Assembly: GCF_049933045.1 (NCBI RefSeq) | Contig: NZ_CP187926.1 | Location: 1,550,001 to 1,614,000, forward strand | Origin: Pseudocolwellia sp049933045 | Lineage (GTDB): Bacteria > Pseudomonadota > Gammaproteobacteria > Enterobacterales > Alteromonadaceae | DNA: 64,000 bases | Direction: 5' to 3' | Notes under the pieces: generated by a model | The model's input: only the letters and a program-made list of their open reading frames with translations | What the model was told of the DNA's origin: nothing | Databases searched by the model: none | Made by a program: the position numbers and the translations under genes | Shown: positions 37,417 through 48,200 of the stretch, in pieces | Layout: each line of letters opens with the position of its first letter | Position numbering within the stretch: the stretch's first letter is position 1

Positions 37417-37978
37417 ATAAAATTCTCGGCCGCAAGCGACCGAGTTTCAAAACAAGTTTAGTTGATCGCTATTAATTTCTTTACCATCTAATTCGATTAA
37501 CTGTTCTTGAACATATTTCCTGATAACTTCTTCTGTTGCGTTACCAATCGTTTCAACAAAAAAGCTTTGTGTCCATAATTTACCGCCCCAGAAATACTGC
37601 TTTTTAATTTCAGGATAAATTCTAAAAAACTCACGAGCAGTTATACTTTTAATTATTTGCATAACATCGCTTGGCGACTGTTTAGGGATCCCTCTAATAA
37701 CCATATGAATATGGTCACTCGGAATTTCTAACTCTACGATATCAATATCGTAGTCATATCCTACTTTTTGAATAATTGCTTTCATTGTTGAACGATAAGG
37801 TTCAATGAAGACTTTGTGTCGATACTTTGGTATCCACACAAAGTGGTACATTAATCTAAAGACATGATGTGTATTTCTTTGAAGTTCCATATGAAGAATA
37901 GCATTTACTGGGGTCCCCCCAGTATACACTATCCAGCACGGGGGCAAGCCCCCGAGATTTACGCTTCGCTAGTTAAAT
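37417..37978 (-). mobile_element. IS200-type insertion sequence, copy 2
   Basis: This is the same 562 bp as at 7090-7651, same orientation, with one synonymous base difference near the end of tnpA. The end hairpins are intact. It is inserted 8 bases after the stop codon of a 44-codon gene and about 160 bases before the ackA start, possibly cutting ackA from an upstream promoter. The near identity shows recent movement or gene conversion. Confidence 0.92.
37447..37890 (-). CDS. tnpA: IS200/IS605-family HUH (Y1) transposase TnpA
   Basis: 147 residues from the ATG at 37890, identical in protein sequence to the copy at 7120. HUH motif H60-I-H62 and Tyr126 are present. The single base change (CTG to CTA, Leu) is silent. 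Confidence 0.93.
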   Translation of the reverse strand: MELQRNTHHVFRLMYHFVWIPKYRHKVFIEPYRSTMKAIIQKVGYDYDIDIVELEIPSDHIHMVIRGIPKQSPSDVMQIIKSITAREFFRIYPEIKKQYFWGGKLWTQSFFVETIGNATEEVIRKYVQEQLIELDGKEINSDQLNLF

Positions 37979-37985
37979 TATTGTT

Positions 37986-38120
37986 TTAGTTATTAACTTC
38001 AGAACGATAGCCTTTAAAACTTTGGTCTAAATAAATAATGTCAGGATGAACTTTTTTGTTCGCTTTAGCTTTAACTGACTTTTTAACACTTGGTTTGAGA
38101 ATATAAGTTAATTTTTTCAT
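37986..38120 (-). CDS. Small basic protein, 44 residues
   Basis: ATG at 38120 with AGAGG seven bases upstream opens a 44-codon frame: MKKLTYILKPSVKKSVKAK, then NKKVHPDIIYLDQSFKGYRSEVNN. It is rich in lysine and has no membrane helix. The family is unknown to me. The stop codon is eight bases from the IS200 element, so the gene just escaped disruption. The clear ribosome site favours it being real. Confidence 0.5.
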   Translation of the reverse strand: MKKLTYILKPSVKKSVKAKANKKVHPDIIYLDQSFKGYRSEVNN

Positions 38121-38135
38121 AGTTGCCTCTGTGTT

Positions 38136-38171
38136 ATACCAACTAGATCAATTTATTATTCAAATTGGTAT
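38136..38171. repeat. ATACCAA...TTGGTAT imperfect palindrome, copy 1
   Basis: A 36-bp imperfect inverted repeat with ATACCAA at the left and TTGGTAT at the right and GATCAAT/ATT inside. Related copies are at 52286, 52619 and 56404. Confidence 0.65.
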
Positions 38172-38355
38172 CATTAGTAAATAAATTTCAAACAATCTGT
38201 TAGCCGCTACTGCAAGTATGGATATTCTCGGACAGGTCATTTAATTAAACATTTTAAATTCAGATAATGCACTTAACCTAAAGTGCTCACACGATTAATA
38301 TTTTTATGTGTTGCTAGGGCCTGTTGAATATTGAACATTGGTTATTCATTATTGA

Positions 38356-38934
38356 TTACCTATTGTTCAATTGACGCTGATAAAGCTGGTGTGTAATAAA
38401 TTCATTTTGGCTAATTTCTTCATCATTATTAGTATCTATTTCTGAAAAATAAGGCGCATCTTTACCATTTTTCATTTGTTCACATTCTTTATTCTTGTTA
38501 CTTCTTATTTTACTTTGACCATCATTAAACTCTTGTTCAAAAATGATATCGTCGCCATCTAAATCATAATCAGTAAAAGTAGGTACCTTTTTTTTCATGC
38601 CTTGTCCAAGAATAATCATCGCACGGTGCTTTTGCATTTCAATCTTTTTACCATGCGCCATTTCGTCTTCAGATAATATACCGTCTTTATTGGTATCAAT
38701 TTCTAAAGATGCTGGTTCAGTAGAATGCATAGCTACATGATTCTTCCTCATTTTTGACATATGTCCTTTATCACCTTTAATAAACTCTTCTTCACTGATT
38801 AATCCATCACCATTTAGATCATACTCAGTGAATGTTAATGCGCCTTTCTCTGTCATAGAGGTTGAGTAAACGTTTAGTGAAATAAAAGTGACAACTAAAA
38901 GAATTAAAGACTGAGAATAAGTTAATTTAGACAT
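38356..38934 (-). CDS. Secreted EF-hand calcium-binding protein
   Basis: 192 residues from the ATG at 38934 (GGGA eight bases upstream); a longer frame starts at 38946. A signal peptide (SLILLVVTFISLNVYS, about 8-23) is followed by four EF-hand loops: DLNGDGLISEEE, DTNKDGILSEDE, DLDGDDIIFEQE and DTNNDEEISQNE. The first two are canonical for Ca2+; the third and fourth depart from consensus (Asp for Gly at position 6 in the third). The start overlaps the stop of the 61-residue gene by one base (TAATG), so both share a transcript. Likely periplasmic Ca2+ binding; role unknown. Confidence 0.87.
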   Translation of the reverse strand: MSKLTYSQSLILLVVTFISLNVYSTSMTEKGALTFTEYDLNGDGLISEEEFIKGDKGHMSKMRKNHVAMHSTEPASLEIDTNKDGILSEDEMAHGKKIEMQKHRAMIILGQGMKKKVPTFTDYDLDGDDIIFEQEFNDGQSKIRSNKNKECEQMKNGKDAPYFSEIDTNNDEEISQNEFITHQLYQRQLNNR

Positions 38935-39119
38935 TAGTTTTCCCAATGGTCTGCATTTTTAGGATGGTCAGATAATGTCTTTTGCTGTTTATTAGCTGAT
39001 TGTTGGAATTGTGGCTTTTGCCCCGAGTAAATAGTCTCTACTTCAGCTGAATTTTGAGCATTTGATTGTTGTTTATTAGATTGACTATCAGTTTGGTTTT
39101 TAGTGGTTAATGTTTTCAT
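38934..39119 (-). CDS. Small Gln/Asn-rich hydrophilic protein
   Basis: 61 residues from the ATG at 39119 (GAGG six bases upstream). The sequence is rich in Gln, Asn, Lys and Ser and looks disordered, with no membrane helix or signal. It is the first gene of a pair with the EF-hand protein, overlapping it by one base. An island motif with a -10-like TAAACT lies 50-95 bases upstream. I do not recognise a family. Confidence 0.65.
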   Translation of the reverse strand: MKTLTTKNQTDSQSNKQQSNAQNSAEVETIYSGQKPQFQQSANKQQKTLSDHPKNADHWEN

Positions 39120-39170
39120 AATTACCTCTACCATCTTGCCAATACGTTATTGTAATAGGCTAAGAACTTC

Positions 39171-39212
39171 AGTTTAAGGTAAGCTATCTTAGTCATCTGT
39201 GCGATAGTGCAC
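39171..39212 (-). promoter_or_regulatory. Island motif site C ahead of the small protein / EF-hand pair
   Basis: GTGCACTATCGCACAGATG (minus strand, 39212-39194) fits the motif; the arms are GTGCA and CGCAC. TAAACT at 39176-39171 is 32 bases from the palindrome centre. The start codon is about 52 bases further. Confidence 0.65.
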
Positions 39213-39282
39213 TTTATTAGCCAAAGATTTAATATGATTAAACCTTTAGCTATACAAGTTCCAAACAATAAATGGTTATAAA

Positions 39283-39994
39283 TTATTGCAAGTTAGGAAT
39301 GTCCTCCAGCCTATCTGATTCTTTTTTTACTACCGAGTAACACTCACAACACAAGGTCTCAAGTTTACTTCTGTCTGTCACGGTTATATGACCACGCTTA
39401 TAGGTTATAACACTTAATTTTTGTAATTTCCCCGCAGCTTCCGTAACACCTTCTCTTCTAACACCTAACATATTTGCGATTAACTCCTGAGTCATGTTTA
39501 GATTATTTGTCCTAAGCCTATCTAATGAGAGTAATAACCATCGGCAAAGTTGTTGATCAATTGAGTGGTGGCGATTACATACAGCTGTTTGAGCCATTTG
39601 AGCAATTAATGATTGAGTGTACCTTAGCAACAATTTACGAGTGGTAGGGTCACTATTAAATTCGGTAAGCAATATTTGAGCGGGTAAACAATAAGCGTAC
39701 CCTGCACTTTGTACAACGGCTCTCTTAGGTGTACTTCCCCCCCCCCATAAAAACAGCGATACCAACAAGCCCCTCATTACCGACTACTGATATCTCGGCT
39801 GATGAGCCATTTTCCGTCACATAAAGTAGCGAAACAATACTGTCTATAGGGAAATGTACACAGGTCAGATTTTCTCCTGACTCAAAGAGAACTTTGCCTA
39901 GTGGTAAGTGGACGAGTTTAAGTAAAGGAAAAATTTTATTTTTAACAGATGTTGGAAACAGACTTAATAACTTGTTGTCGATCGGGTTATTCAT
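39283..39994 (-). pseudogene. Crp/Fnr-type regulator frameshifted in a G10 tract
   Basis: Two frames together make one regulator of about 237 codons. The first, from ATG 39994, covers the cyclic-nucleotide-like domain (PLGKVLFESGENLTCVHFPIDSIVSLLYVTENGSSAEISVVGNEGLVGIAVFMGGG) and stops at 39725. The second covers STPKRAVVQSAGYAYCLPAQ to the end, including the helix-turn-helix (IANMLGVRREGVTEAAGKLQ) and a CCECY tail. The switch is at a run of ten G (minus strand, 39746-39737); nine G would restore MGGGSTPKRA. A G10 run is striking in this AT-rich DNA and could be a phase-variable switch, a real null mutation or an assembly error. It is similar to the intact protein at 51554. Confidence 0.88.
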
Positions 39995-40504
39995 ATAATT
40001 CCTTGGGTGATATTCCTTGATAGCTTTATCTAGCGGACATTCAATATAGAAGGCACTAGATGATTATGTTTCATCCTCTTTTACTATTTGTTGATTTAGA
40101 TTGTGTATTGTGGTCTGAAGGTTATTATCTTTGGCGGGTTCTAACCGTATAACTTTATTTCTATTCATCATAAAGTTAGTCACTAAAGCTTTCGATCAGT
40201 AGGCGTTGTTCTTGTTATTTTCAATGCTGTCATTATCTCGCTTATTTTTATAAGGGGAAAATGTCTTAATCGTCATTTTTACCACCTAAATTTAAAGTAG
40301 AATAAGCGAGTGAGTTAATATCTTTATATTAGCTAAACAACATATAACACCATGCATCTTGCGCGCTATTCTTTAGTTTGCCAAGACAAATGATTTATTA
40401 TTATTTAGAACTCATTTAAGCTTATATGATCTTATGAGTTTAGCACCACATTATGAACTAATTATTACTTGTTTATTTAGCGAGTTAAAGAGTTTTACTG
40501 TGGT
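39995..40504. other. 510-bp intergenic region upstream of the broken crp-like gene
   Basis: No gene seen. A 10-bp inverted repeat CTCGCTTATT (40237-40246) / AATAAGCGAG (40301-40310) has a 54-base interior and may be regulatory. No island motif was found here, unlike upstream of the intact crp-like gene. Confidence 0.45.
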
Positions 40505-42220
40505 TTAGACTGAAAAAACTTGATACCCGTCATGTCCACGTAATTTAGCTTGATACATTGCTTTATCGGCATCATCAATAAGGGCATCACTTAATTCCCC
40601 CTCTGTTTCCTGCTCATCAATGTCAATATGATCGGGAAAAATACGTATACCTATACTAATATGCACGGATATATTTTTACCATTTAACTGATGTGGATTA
40701 ATAAGTGAATGTAACAACTTGGTTGTAAATATTACTGCATCATTAGGGTGTTCTATTTCTGAAAGTAATATTAGAAATTCGTCTCCACCTTGCCGACAAA
40801 CGGTATCACTCAGTCTAACTGAATCACTTATTCGGCTCGCGACAGAACAAAGCAGCTTGTCTCCTAATTCATGACCATATTTATCGTTAACATCCTTAAA
40901 TAAATCAATATCTAAATAAAGTATGGCTAGTAGTTTTTTGTGACGTTTTGCTAGCATTATGGCCTGATTTAACCGCTCTTTAAAAAGTAATCTGTTAGGT
41001 AATCCTGTTAGAGGATCATGTTGTGCAATATGTGTCATTTCTATGGCTTTTAATTGTGATTGCGTTACATCACGAAAGATAAAAACAGCGCCAATGTTTT
41101 TTCCAACTTCATTGACAATAGATCGAGCAGATTCTTCAATTTCTATTTCAGCACCATCTTTGCGTAATAATGTACAATCAAAGGGACGATTCTCTCTTTG
41201 GCTTCTTATAATAATAGACTCATCACTGCCCACTAATGCCGTTTCTTTAATCTTGAAAATGTCAGTCAACAACAAACCAACTGCCTCGTGACAATCCCAT
41301 CCAGTAAGTGTAGATGCTGCTTTATTTAAATACAGTACATTATTGTTAATATCTGCACTTAATATCGAATCGCTCATGGCATCTAGTGTTAATTGAGCTG
41401 TGGTTGCGGGAAGAAAATCAATACTAACTTGATGAGTCAATGATATTTGTTGAGTTTTATTATGAGGTGCAGTAAGGTCTTCCACCGTAATAATATAACC
41501 ATAGGGATCTTTGTTTTTTTCTATAGGCGTACCCGTTATTCTTATTTTAAACTTTTGTTTATTTTGATGATTCATACAAACGTCAGAACAAACAATTTTG
41601 TTATTTTTTTGACCTTCTTGTATATCCTCAAGTAAACGGCTCTTATCTCCTTTATGGATGTGTGATGTCCAATGATAACCTACAGGTTTTGTTGCACTAT
41701 ATTGCGTAACATCATTGAAAGCTTGATTTGTATAAGTAATATTACCGAATAAGTCGGATACCATGATACCGAGCATTGAGTGATTACAAATATCATATAG
41801 ATTTTTTCTGCTAATCTTTTTTAATTTGGATACTTGTGGCTGTAAAAGGCTAAACGCTAGCATTTGTATAAGCCAGTGTTGGCCTAAACTATATTTATTA
41901 ATAAACTCGTATGCACCTTGGTTTAAAGCCTGCTTAACAATATCTGTATTATTGCCACTGCTCAGCAATATAACAATTGTTCGCGGCGAGTAATATTGAA
42001 GTTGATAAACATACTCTGCACTCTGATGATGAGTTACTGATAAATCTAATAAGCACACATCAATTGAGGTGTTTTTAATTAGCTCTAGGGCTTTTTCTTT
42101 TTGCGTTACATTAATCACATTAAATACGTGAGTTTGCGCATAAAAAAGTGAAGCATCAATGCGTTTTTCTAAAGATGAATTATCTGCGAGTAATAACACT
42201 TTAATCGTCTTATTTATCAT
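40505..42220 (-). CDS. Diguanylate cyclase with REC and PAS domains
   Basis: 571 residues. It begins with a receiver-like domain (about 5-125; the phosphoacceptor Asp region is CLLDLS), then two PAS domains (about 145-245 and 275-390; NITYTNQAFNDVTQYSATKPVGYHW and NNVLYLNKAASTLTGWDCHEAVGLLL) and a GGDEF domain with an intact RQGGDEF site near residue 477. No EAL domain follows, so the protein should only make cyclic di-GMP. The receiver means a histidine kinase input is likely, but none is adjacent. It lies 64 bases downstream of the giant glucan synthase gene on the same strand and may share its transcript, which would tie c-di-GMP to glucan production. Confidence 0.92.
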   Translation of the reverse strand: MINKTIKVLLLADNSSLEKRIDASLFYAQTHVFNVINVTQKEKALELIKNTSIDVCLLDLSVTHHQSAEYVYQLQYYSPRTIVILLSSGNNTDIVKQALNQGAYEFINKYSLGQHWLIQMLAFSLLQPQVSKLKKISRKNLYDICNHSMLGIMVSDLFGNITYTNQAFNDVTQYSATKPVGYHWTSHIHKGDKSRLLEDIQEGQKNNKIVCSDVCMNHQNKQKFKIRITGTPIEKNKDPYGYIITVEDLTAPHNKTQQISLTHQVSIDFLPATTAQLTLDAMSDSILSADINNNVLYLNKAASTLTGWDCHEAVGLLLTDIFKIKETALVGSDESIIIRSQRENRPFDCTLLRKDGAEIEIEESARSIVNEVGKNIGAVFIFRDVTQSQLKAIEMTHIAQHDPLTGLPNRLLFKERLNQAIMLAKRHKKLLAILYLDIDLFKDVNDKYGHELGDKLLCSVASRISDSVRLSDTVCRQGGDEFLILLSEIEHPNDAVIFTTKLLHSLINPHQLNGKNISVHISIGIRIFPDHIDIDEQETEGELSDALIDDADKAMYQAKLRGHDGYQVFSV

Positions 42221-42284
42221 AGTTAACCTTCAATCAATGATCAGTTTATAAATATGTCACGTTTTTTAAATGGTTATTAAAATT

Positions 42285-45200
42285 TTAGTGCACTGTTTTA
42301 ATTGACTTATCTTTAGCTGAAATGGTCAAACAATGAGAACCTTCTTTAAGTTCTACACTAACAAATGCTTCATTATTATTTAATGAAATACCATCTAAAT
42401 CCGCCTCAAGTAAATTGTTTGCAAGAGGTACCAGATTGTTTACTTTAATTTCCAAATGGCTATTCTCTATTGTTAAAGTCGCACTAAATTCTGGCCAATC
42501 ATCAGGTATACAAGGTTTCATAATTAAATTATTGCCTTCACGGCGTATACCAAGAATACCTTCTAAACCTGCCTGATACATCCAGCCCGCAGCACCTGTA
42601 TACCATGTCCAACCACCTCGACCAATGTAAGGTGCAATTGAATAAATATCGGCAGCTACGACGTAAGGTTCTACCTTATAACATTCGGCTTTTTCACGAT
42701 TACTGGCGTGATTAATGGGGTTTAGCATGGAAAATAAATCAACAGATTTTTTACCTTTTCCTTGTTGCGTTAACGCTAACAGAAACCACATAGCAGCATG
42801 AGTATATTGACCACCATTTTCTCTTAAACCAGGTGGATAGCCTTTGATATATCCAGGGTTATGAGCGGTTTTATCAAAAGCTGGCGTAAATAAAAGCGCC
42901 AAACCATCTTCAGCTTTTATTAGGTGTTTTTCAGCAGACAACATGGCTTGCGTCACCTTGTTTTGATCTTTACCATTAGCTAACACTGACCAAGATTGAG
43001 CAATTGAGTCGATTTGGCATTCTTCATTACTTTTCGAACCAAGCCAAGTGCCATCATCAAATGTTGCACGTCGATACCATTGTCCATCCCATGCTTTTTC
43101 ATCAATACATGCACGAACTTTATCAGCGTGTTCTTGCCAATGTTTTCCTCTTAAACGATCAACTTCATTGTCTTGCTCGAATGCATAAACAGCGAATGTG
43201 TCTATTGCTTTTATCAACAGCCACCCTAGCCATACACTTTCACCTTTTCCTTCTGCTCCAACCAGGTTCATACCATCGTTCCAATCACCCGTTCCCATTA
43301 AAGGAAATCCATGTTCACCCGTTAACTTTATGCATTCATCCAGCCCTCTGGCACAATGTTCAAATAGGCTGGCAGACTCTTCAGTAACGTTAGGCTTAAA
43401 ATAAGCATCATGCTGATCTTTACCAAGGGGTTTACCCTCTAAAAAGGGTATTAGTTCTTTTAATACTTCCTTATCATCGGCCACTTTAATGTATTTTGCA
43501 GTGGCAAGAGCCAACCAAACGCGATCGTCTGATATGTGACTACGTACTCCTTGTCCTGAATGTGGAAGCCACCAATGTTGTACGTCACCTTCAATAAATT
43601 GCCTAGCAGCAGCTCTTAAAAGATGTTCTCTAGTAATAGTAGGATGACTGAATGTTAAAGACATACCATCTTGTAATTGATCTCGAAATCCGTAAGCGCC
43701 GCTCGCTTGGTAAAATGAAGACCTTGCCCAAATACGACAAGCAATCGTTTGATAAAGAAGCCAACCATTAAGCATAATATCCATAGCGCGATCAGGCGTT
43801 TTAACCTGTACTTTATTTAACAAATGCTCCCAATGGCTTTGAACATCATTGTAAATAACGTTCAAATCTCTGCGGCGATAATTATCCACTAACTCTAAGG
43901 CATGCTTCTCTGAATCGCCTTGACCGATGAACATGATAATTTCTCTACTTTCACCATCAGCAAGTTCAATATGTGTTTGTAACGCAGTGCACGTATCGTA
44001 ACCAGCGCCTATAGTGCCAGATAAAGCTATATCACCAGATAAAGCACTCGGTGTGGCTTTATTACCATTGCGCCCAATAAATTCGGTTCTATTGGTTGTC
44101 CAAGAAGTTTGTTCACCTGCCATATCAAAAAAAGCAACACGTTCAGGAAACGCGATTCCCCAATGATTATGTAATAAAAGCGTCTTACTCTTCGGGTCTA
44201 ACGAACTGGTTATAAATGAACTGGTACTATTGCGTGATGTACCCAGTACCCATTCAGCATAAGCTGTTACTGACAATCGACGTTTACGACCAGATTCATT
44301 GTGTATGGTTAATCGAGAAATTTTAATTGAGTCTTTCACGGGAACATATTGCGATAAACTTAATGATAATCCGCTGACCTTATGATCGAATCGACTGTAA
44401 CCATAGCCGTGATGAATTAAATAACTTCCCTTATCTTGTGCAGGTTGTGCAGTCGCCGTATAAATTTCGCCATTGTCTTGATCACACACATAAGCAATCT
44501 CGCCAATGGGATCTGACACAGCATCATTTGACCAGGTAGTGAGTTGATTTTCTCGACTATTTTCTGACCAGGTATAGCCACTGCCTTCAGCAGAAACATG
44601 AAAACCAAAATTTTGGTTAGCAATAACGTTGATCCAAGGTGCCGGTGTACATTCGCCATTATGCAGATGTATTACGTATTCTCGACCATTATTAGCAAAG
44701 CCACCTAATCCGTTATAAAACTCTAACTTGGGTAGACTTGCTTTTGCTAATACAGCGTTATTATCTGCCATAGTTGATGAGTTATTTAGCCCTGTATTCT
44801 GTTTATTGCCTGTATTAGCGCCCTTCTTACTTTTTTTGGCTGTGCGTAACATAAATTGTTTATTAATCAGACCATGACGGGCAACCAAAACAACATGAGC
44901 AATAGCTCGCAACATATCCCGAGTCGCACTATTTATCATGTCAGCGCGAAATACATGTACTGCACTAATGGTCAAATCAGCCAAAAACTCTTTATTAAAA
45001 GCTGGACGAGATTGACTACTACGCACCGCTGTTTCAATAGCGTTGTGTAAATCTTGCATATAACCCGATGGGTGTTCGTTAATAATAACAATGTCTACCG
45101 CTAAACATTTCATGCGCCAATATTCGTGAGCACGTAAAAGCTGCTTAACCTGTGCGATATCTTCAATATCATCTATCAACATTAAAACGATAGGTAAATC

Positions 45201-48200
45201 ACCAGAGATTGAATGTGACCAGAGTTCTGATTGACAGCGGATGCCTTTAATAATGTCGACTGACGGTGCTTTAAAACGGGGATCTTCATACAAAATTGGG
45301 GCTGCCAAACGTTGAAAGTCAGCAACTTCTTTATATTCAATTCCTAGATGGCGTAATTGTACTTGAGCTTGAGTCCAGGCTAAGGTTTTTGCTCGGTCAT
45401 AAGCACTAGGTTCATTGTGTCTATCTATCATCTCAAGGAGTTTTTCTTTTGACGAAGCTACCACTGTCCAAAACGCGATATTTACAGTTCCTTGTGGTGG
45501 AACTTTTATACGGTATCGTAAAGAAAATATTGGATCGAGCACACACCCTACGGTGTTTGTTAAAGGCTTGCTTGAAGAAGATGGATTCATCGTCATAGCG
45601 TCTGCACTGACTAAGGTATTACCACGACCAATAAAATTAGCACGGCTAGTTTCATATTGAACATCGGCAGTTATTTCACCTTCAATAATCGCAAAATGAC
45701 CTGCCCATATATCAGCATCATCTGCAGAGCGTTTTCTTCGTGTCGCTATAATAGCTTGGTATTCTTCATTGAATTGGGTTTGAGCAAACATTTTAGAAAA
45801 GGCTGGATGAGCATTATCATTGGCGGATAAAGCAAGTACCAATTCAGCAAATGAAGTGAACTCTATTTCATGACTGAAATGGCCTTTATTGCTAATGGAG
45901 ATTTTTCTTACTTCACCATCATCTTCTCCAGAAACCAATACATCCATAGTAGTTGTTAAATTGCCTTCAGTTTTCATAAACCTTGCGTGATCTTCTGCAA
46001 AAATACAGGGAGTAAAATCACCATGATAACCAAAGGGTTGGGCTGTACTTGACCAATGATTGCCACTCTCAACATCGCGAAGCAGGATATAAGAACCACT
46101 GTTGTCACAGGTTGGATCACTCTGCCAGCGGGTAACAGCAAAATCCCCCCATCGGCTATAGCCAGATCCTGTTGCTGTTAACATTACCGTATAACAACCG
46201 TTTGATAACAAATGAGTTATCGGCTCAGCATTGGTTGCAACTTTTATATGCCTAACGGTGTTAGCTTCGCTGGCATTAACACTCGCAGACTCCTTAACTT
46301 CCTCAGCGCGTGGATGCCCTATTGCTACATCTCTAGGCATTCTTTCTTGTAGTAACAGTTCACATGCTTGTATACAGGGCTCGCGATGAAAACGTGAACG
46401 CATTAAGCCATTCCGTAAACAGTTAACAATAGCGACAATTGTCATCCCTTGATGGTGTGCCATAAAGCTTTCTACAATGGCAACGTCTGTACCTAGTTGT
46501 ACCCGTGAAGGAGTGAAATCTAACGCTTCAAAAAAACCATAGCGACCACAGGCTCCCATGCTTTTTAAACGTTGATAGTTTTCAACAGCTGCGCCAGGAT
46601 CAATCATACTTGCCAGACCTGTCGCGTATGGAGCAATAACACGATTTTCTGAAAGCCCGCGTTTCAAACCTAAACCGGGTACACCAAAGTTAGAATATTG
46701 ATAAGTAAACTCTATGTCGCGAGCATTGAAACCTGATTCAGAAATACCCCATGGGATACCTAATTGGCTACCATAATTTTTTTGTCGTTCAACAACTAGT
46801 CGATTAGTTTGTTCGAGTAAACTTCCAACAGGAGCGCGCATTATCAAAGAAGGCATTAAATATTCAAACATAGAGCCTGACCAAGATATAAGAGCAGAAC
46901 CCTTACCCAATGGAGTTGCTGTACGTCCTAAATGAAACCAATGTTTGGTAGAAACATCGCCTTTAGCGATAGCAAATAAGCTTGCTAGTCTTGCTTCAGA
47001 TGCGAGTAAATCATAACAATTAGAATCAAGACTATTTTCTGGCTGCGAATAACCGATAGACATTAACTTTCTTTCAGGGTTAATCAAAAAAGCAAAGTTC
47101 ATTCCGTTAGCCATTTCACGAGCGGTTTTAGCTAGCCTTTTCAGTTGGTGTATTAAGTTGAAATTTACTTGAGGTGAATCAATCTTTAATTGATGGTCTT
47201 GTAGTTCTTGCGATGCCAAGCTAGAAATAGCCTGAAGCCAAAATTTAATATCATCATAAGCTTGAACATCAGTCGGTATATCCCAAATGGTGGTCTCCAA
47301 TCCTTGCTTGGTTAACATATGTATACTAGGTGTGATGTCTTCTATACTAAGTTCTTCATTAATAAGCATAGATATTTCAGCCACGATAGTGTTTAGTGAT
47401 TGAGCATTATTTGGATCAATCATTGTATTATTGTTAATTGCCTCATTAAGCAAGTTCAGATTATCAAACATACCCATAACAAAATTATGACTAATAGGGA
47501 CTTGTTGCCATTCATCTAAAACATTTGCCAAGGTAATTAAATGACCCGCAAAGTTGCCACTATCAACCGATGAAACGTATGCTGGATTTAATGTTTCTAA
47601 GGTTTGAGTGGCATACCAATTATAAAAATGGCCTTTGTATCGAGGTAATTTATTCAGCGTGATAAAGGTAATTTCTAAACGATTAACAACAGCTTGCAAA
47701 CCAATCCAACCAAAATCTCGTGCAGCAACCGCTGATAATAAATAAAGTCCGATATTAGTCGGCGAAGTACGATGAGCGATAATAGGTTCAGGGGCTTGTT
47801 GAAAATTATCTGGCGGTAACATATTGTCTTCATCGGTAACAAAGGTCTCAAAATAACGCCAAGTTCTTCTTGCGGTAAGTCGTAATTCATCAGCATACTT
47901 TTCAACGTTACCAAGACTTGTATTAGCTATGGGACGACTACTGTAAAAGGCAAATAATGGCGCCGCTATCCAGAGTAATAAAAAGGGAATGACTAGCGAC
48001 CAAATAGATGGTGCATTGATAAGTATTGTTATGCATATTAGCCAGCTTAATAAGGTCCCCTGCCACATTGTTTTATAAAAACCTAGAATAGTTAAATGCG
48101 GACCACCATTGGATTGTGCGGAGCTAGTCCATTCTAATAAATGGCGACGAGTGACAAATAATCGTATTAATGTTCGACAAATAGCATCTATAGCTCGGTA

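Noticed and set aside
7090..37978. Composite transposon made of two IS200 copies
   Set aside because: IS200 elements transpose as single strands and do not normally mobilise large intervening DNA; kept only as recombination repeats.
38200..38225. ACAGATT-like match upstream of the 44-residue gene
   Set aside because: The spacing of the CG and TA positions does not fit the motif.
43004..43404. Open frames on the plus strand opposite the glucan synthase gene
   Set aside because: They lie fully inside a conserved 8.6-kb gene, have no ribosome sites and no recognisable domain.
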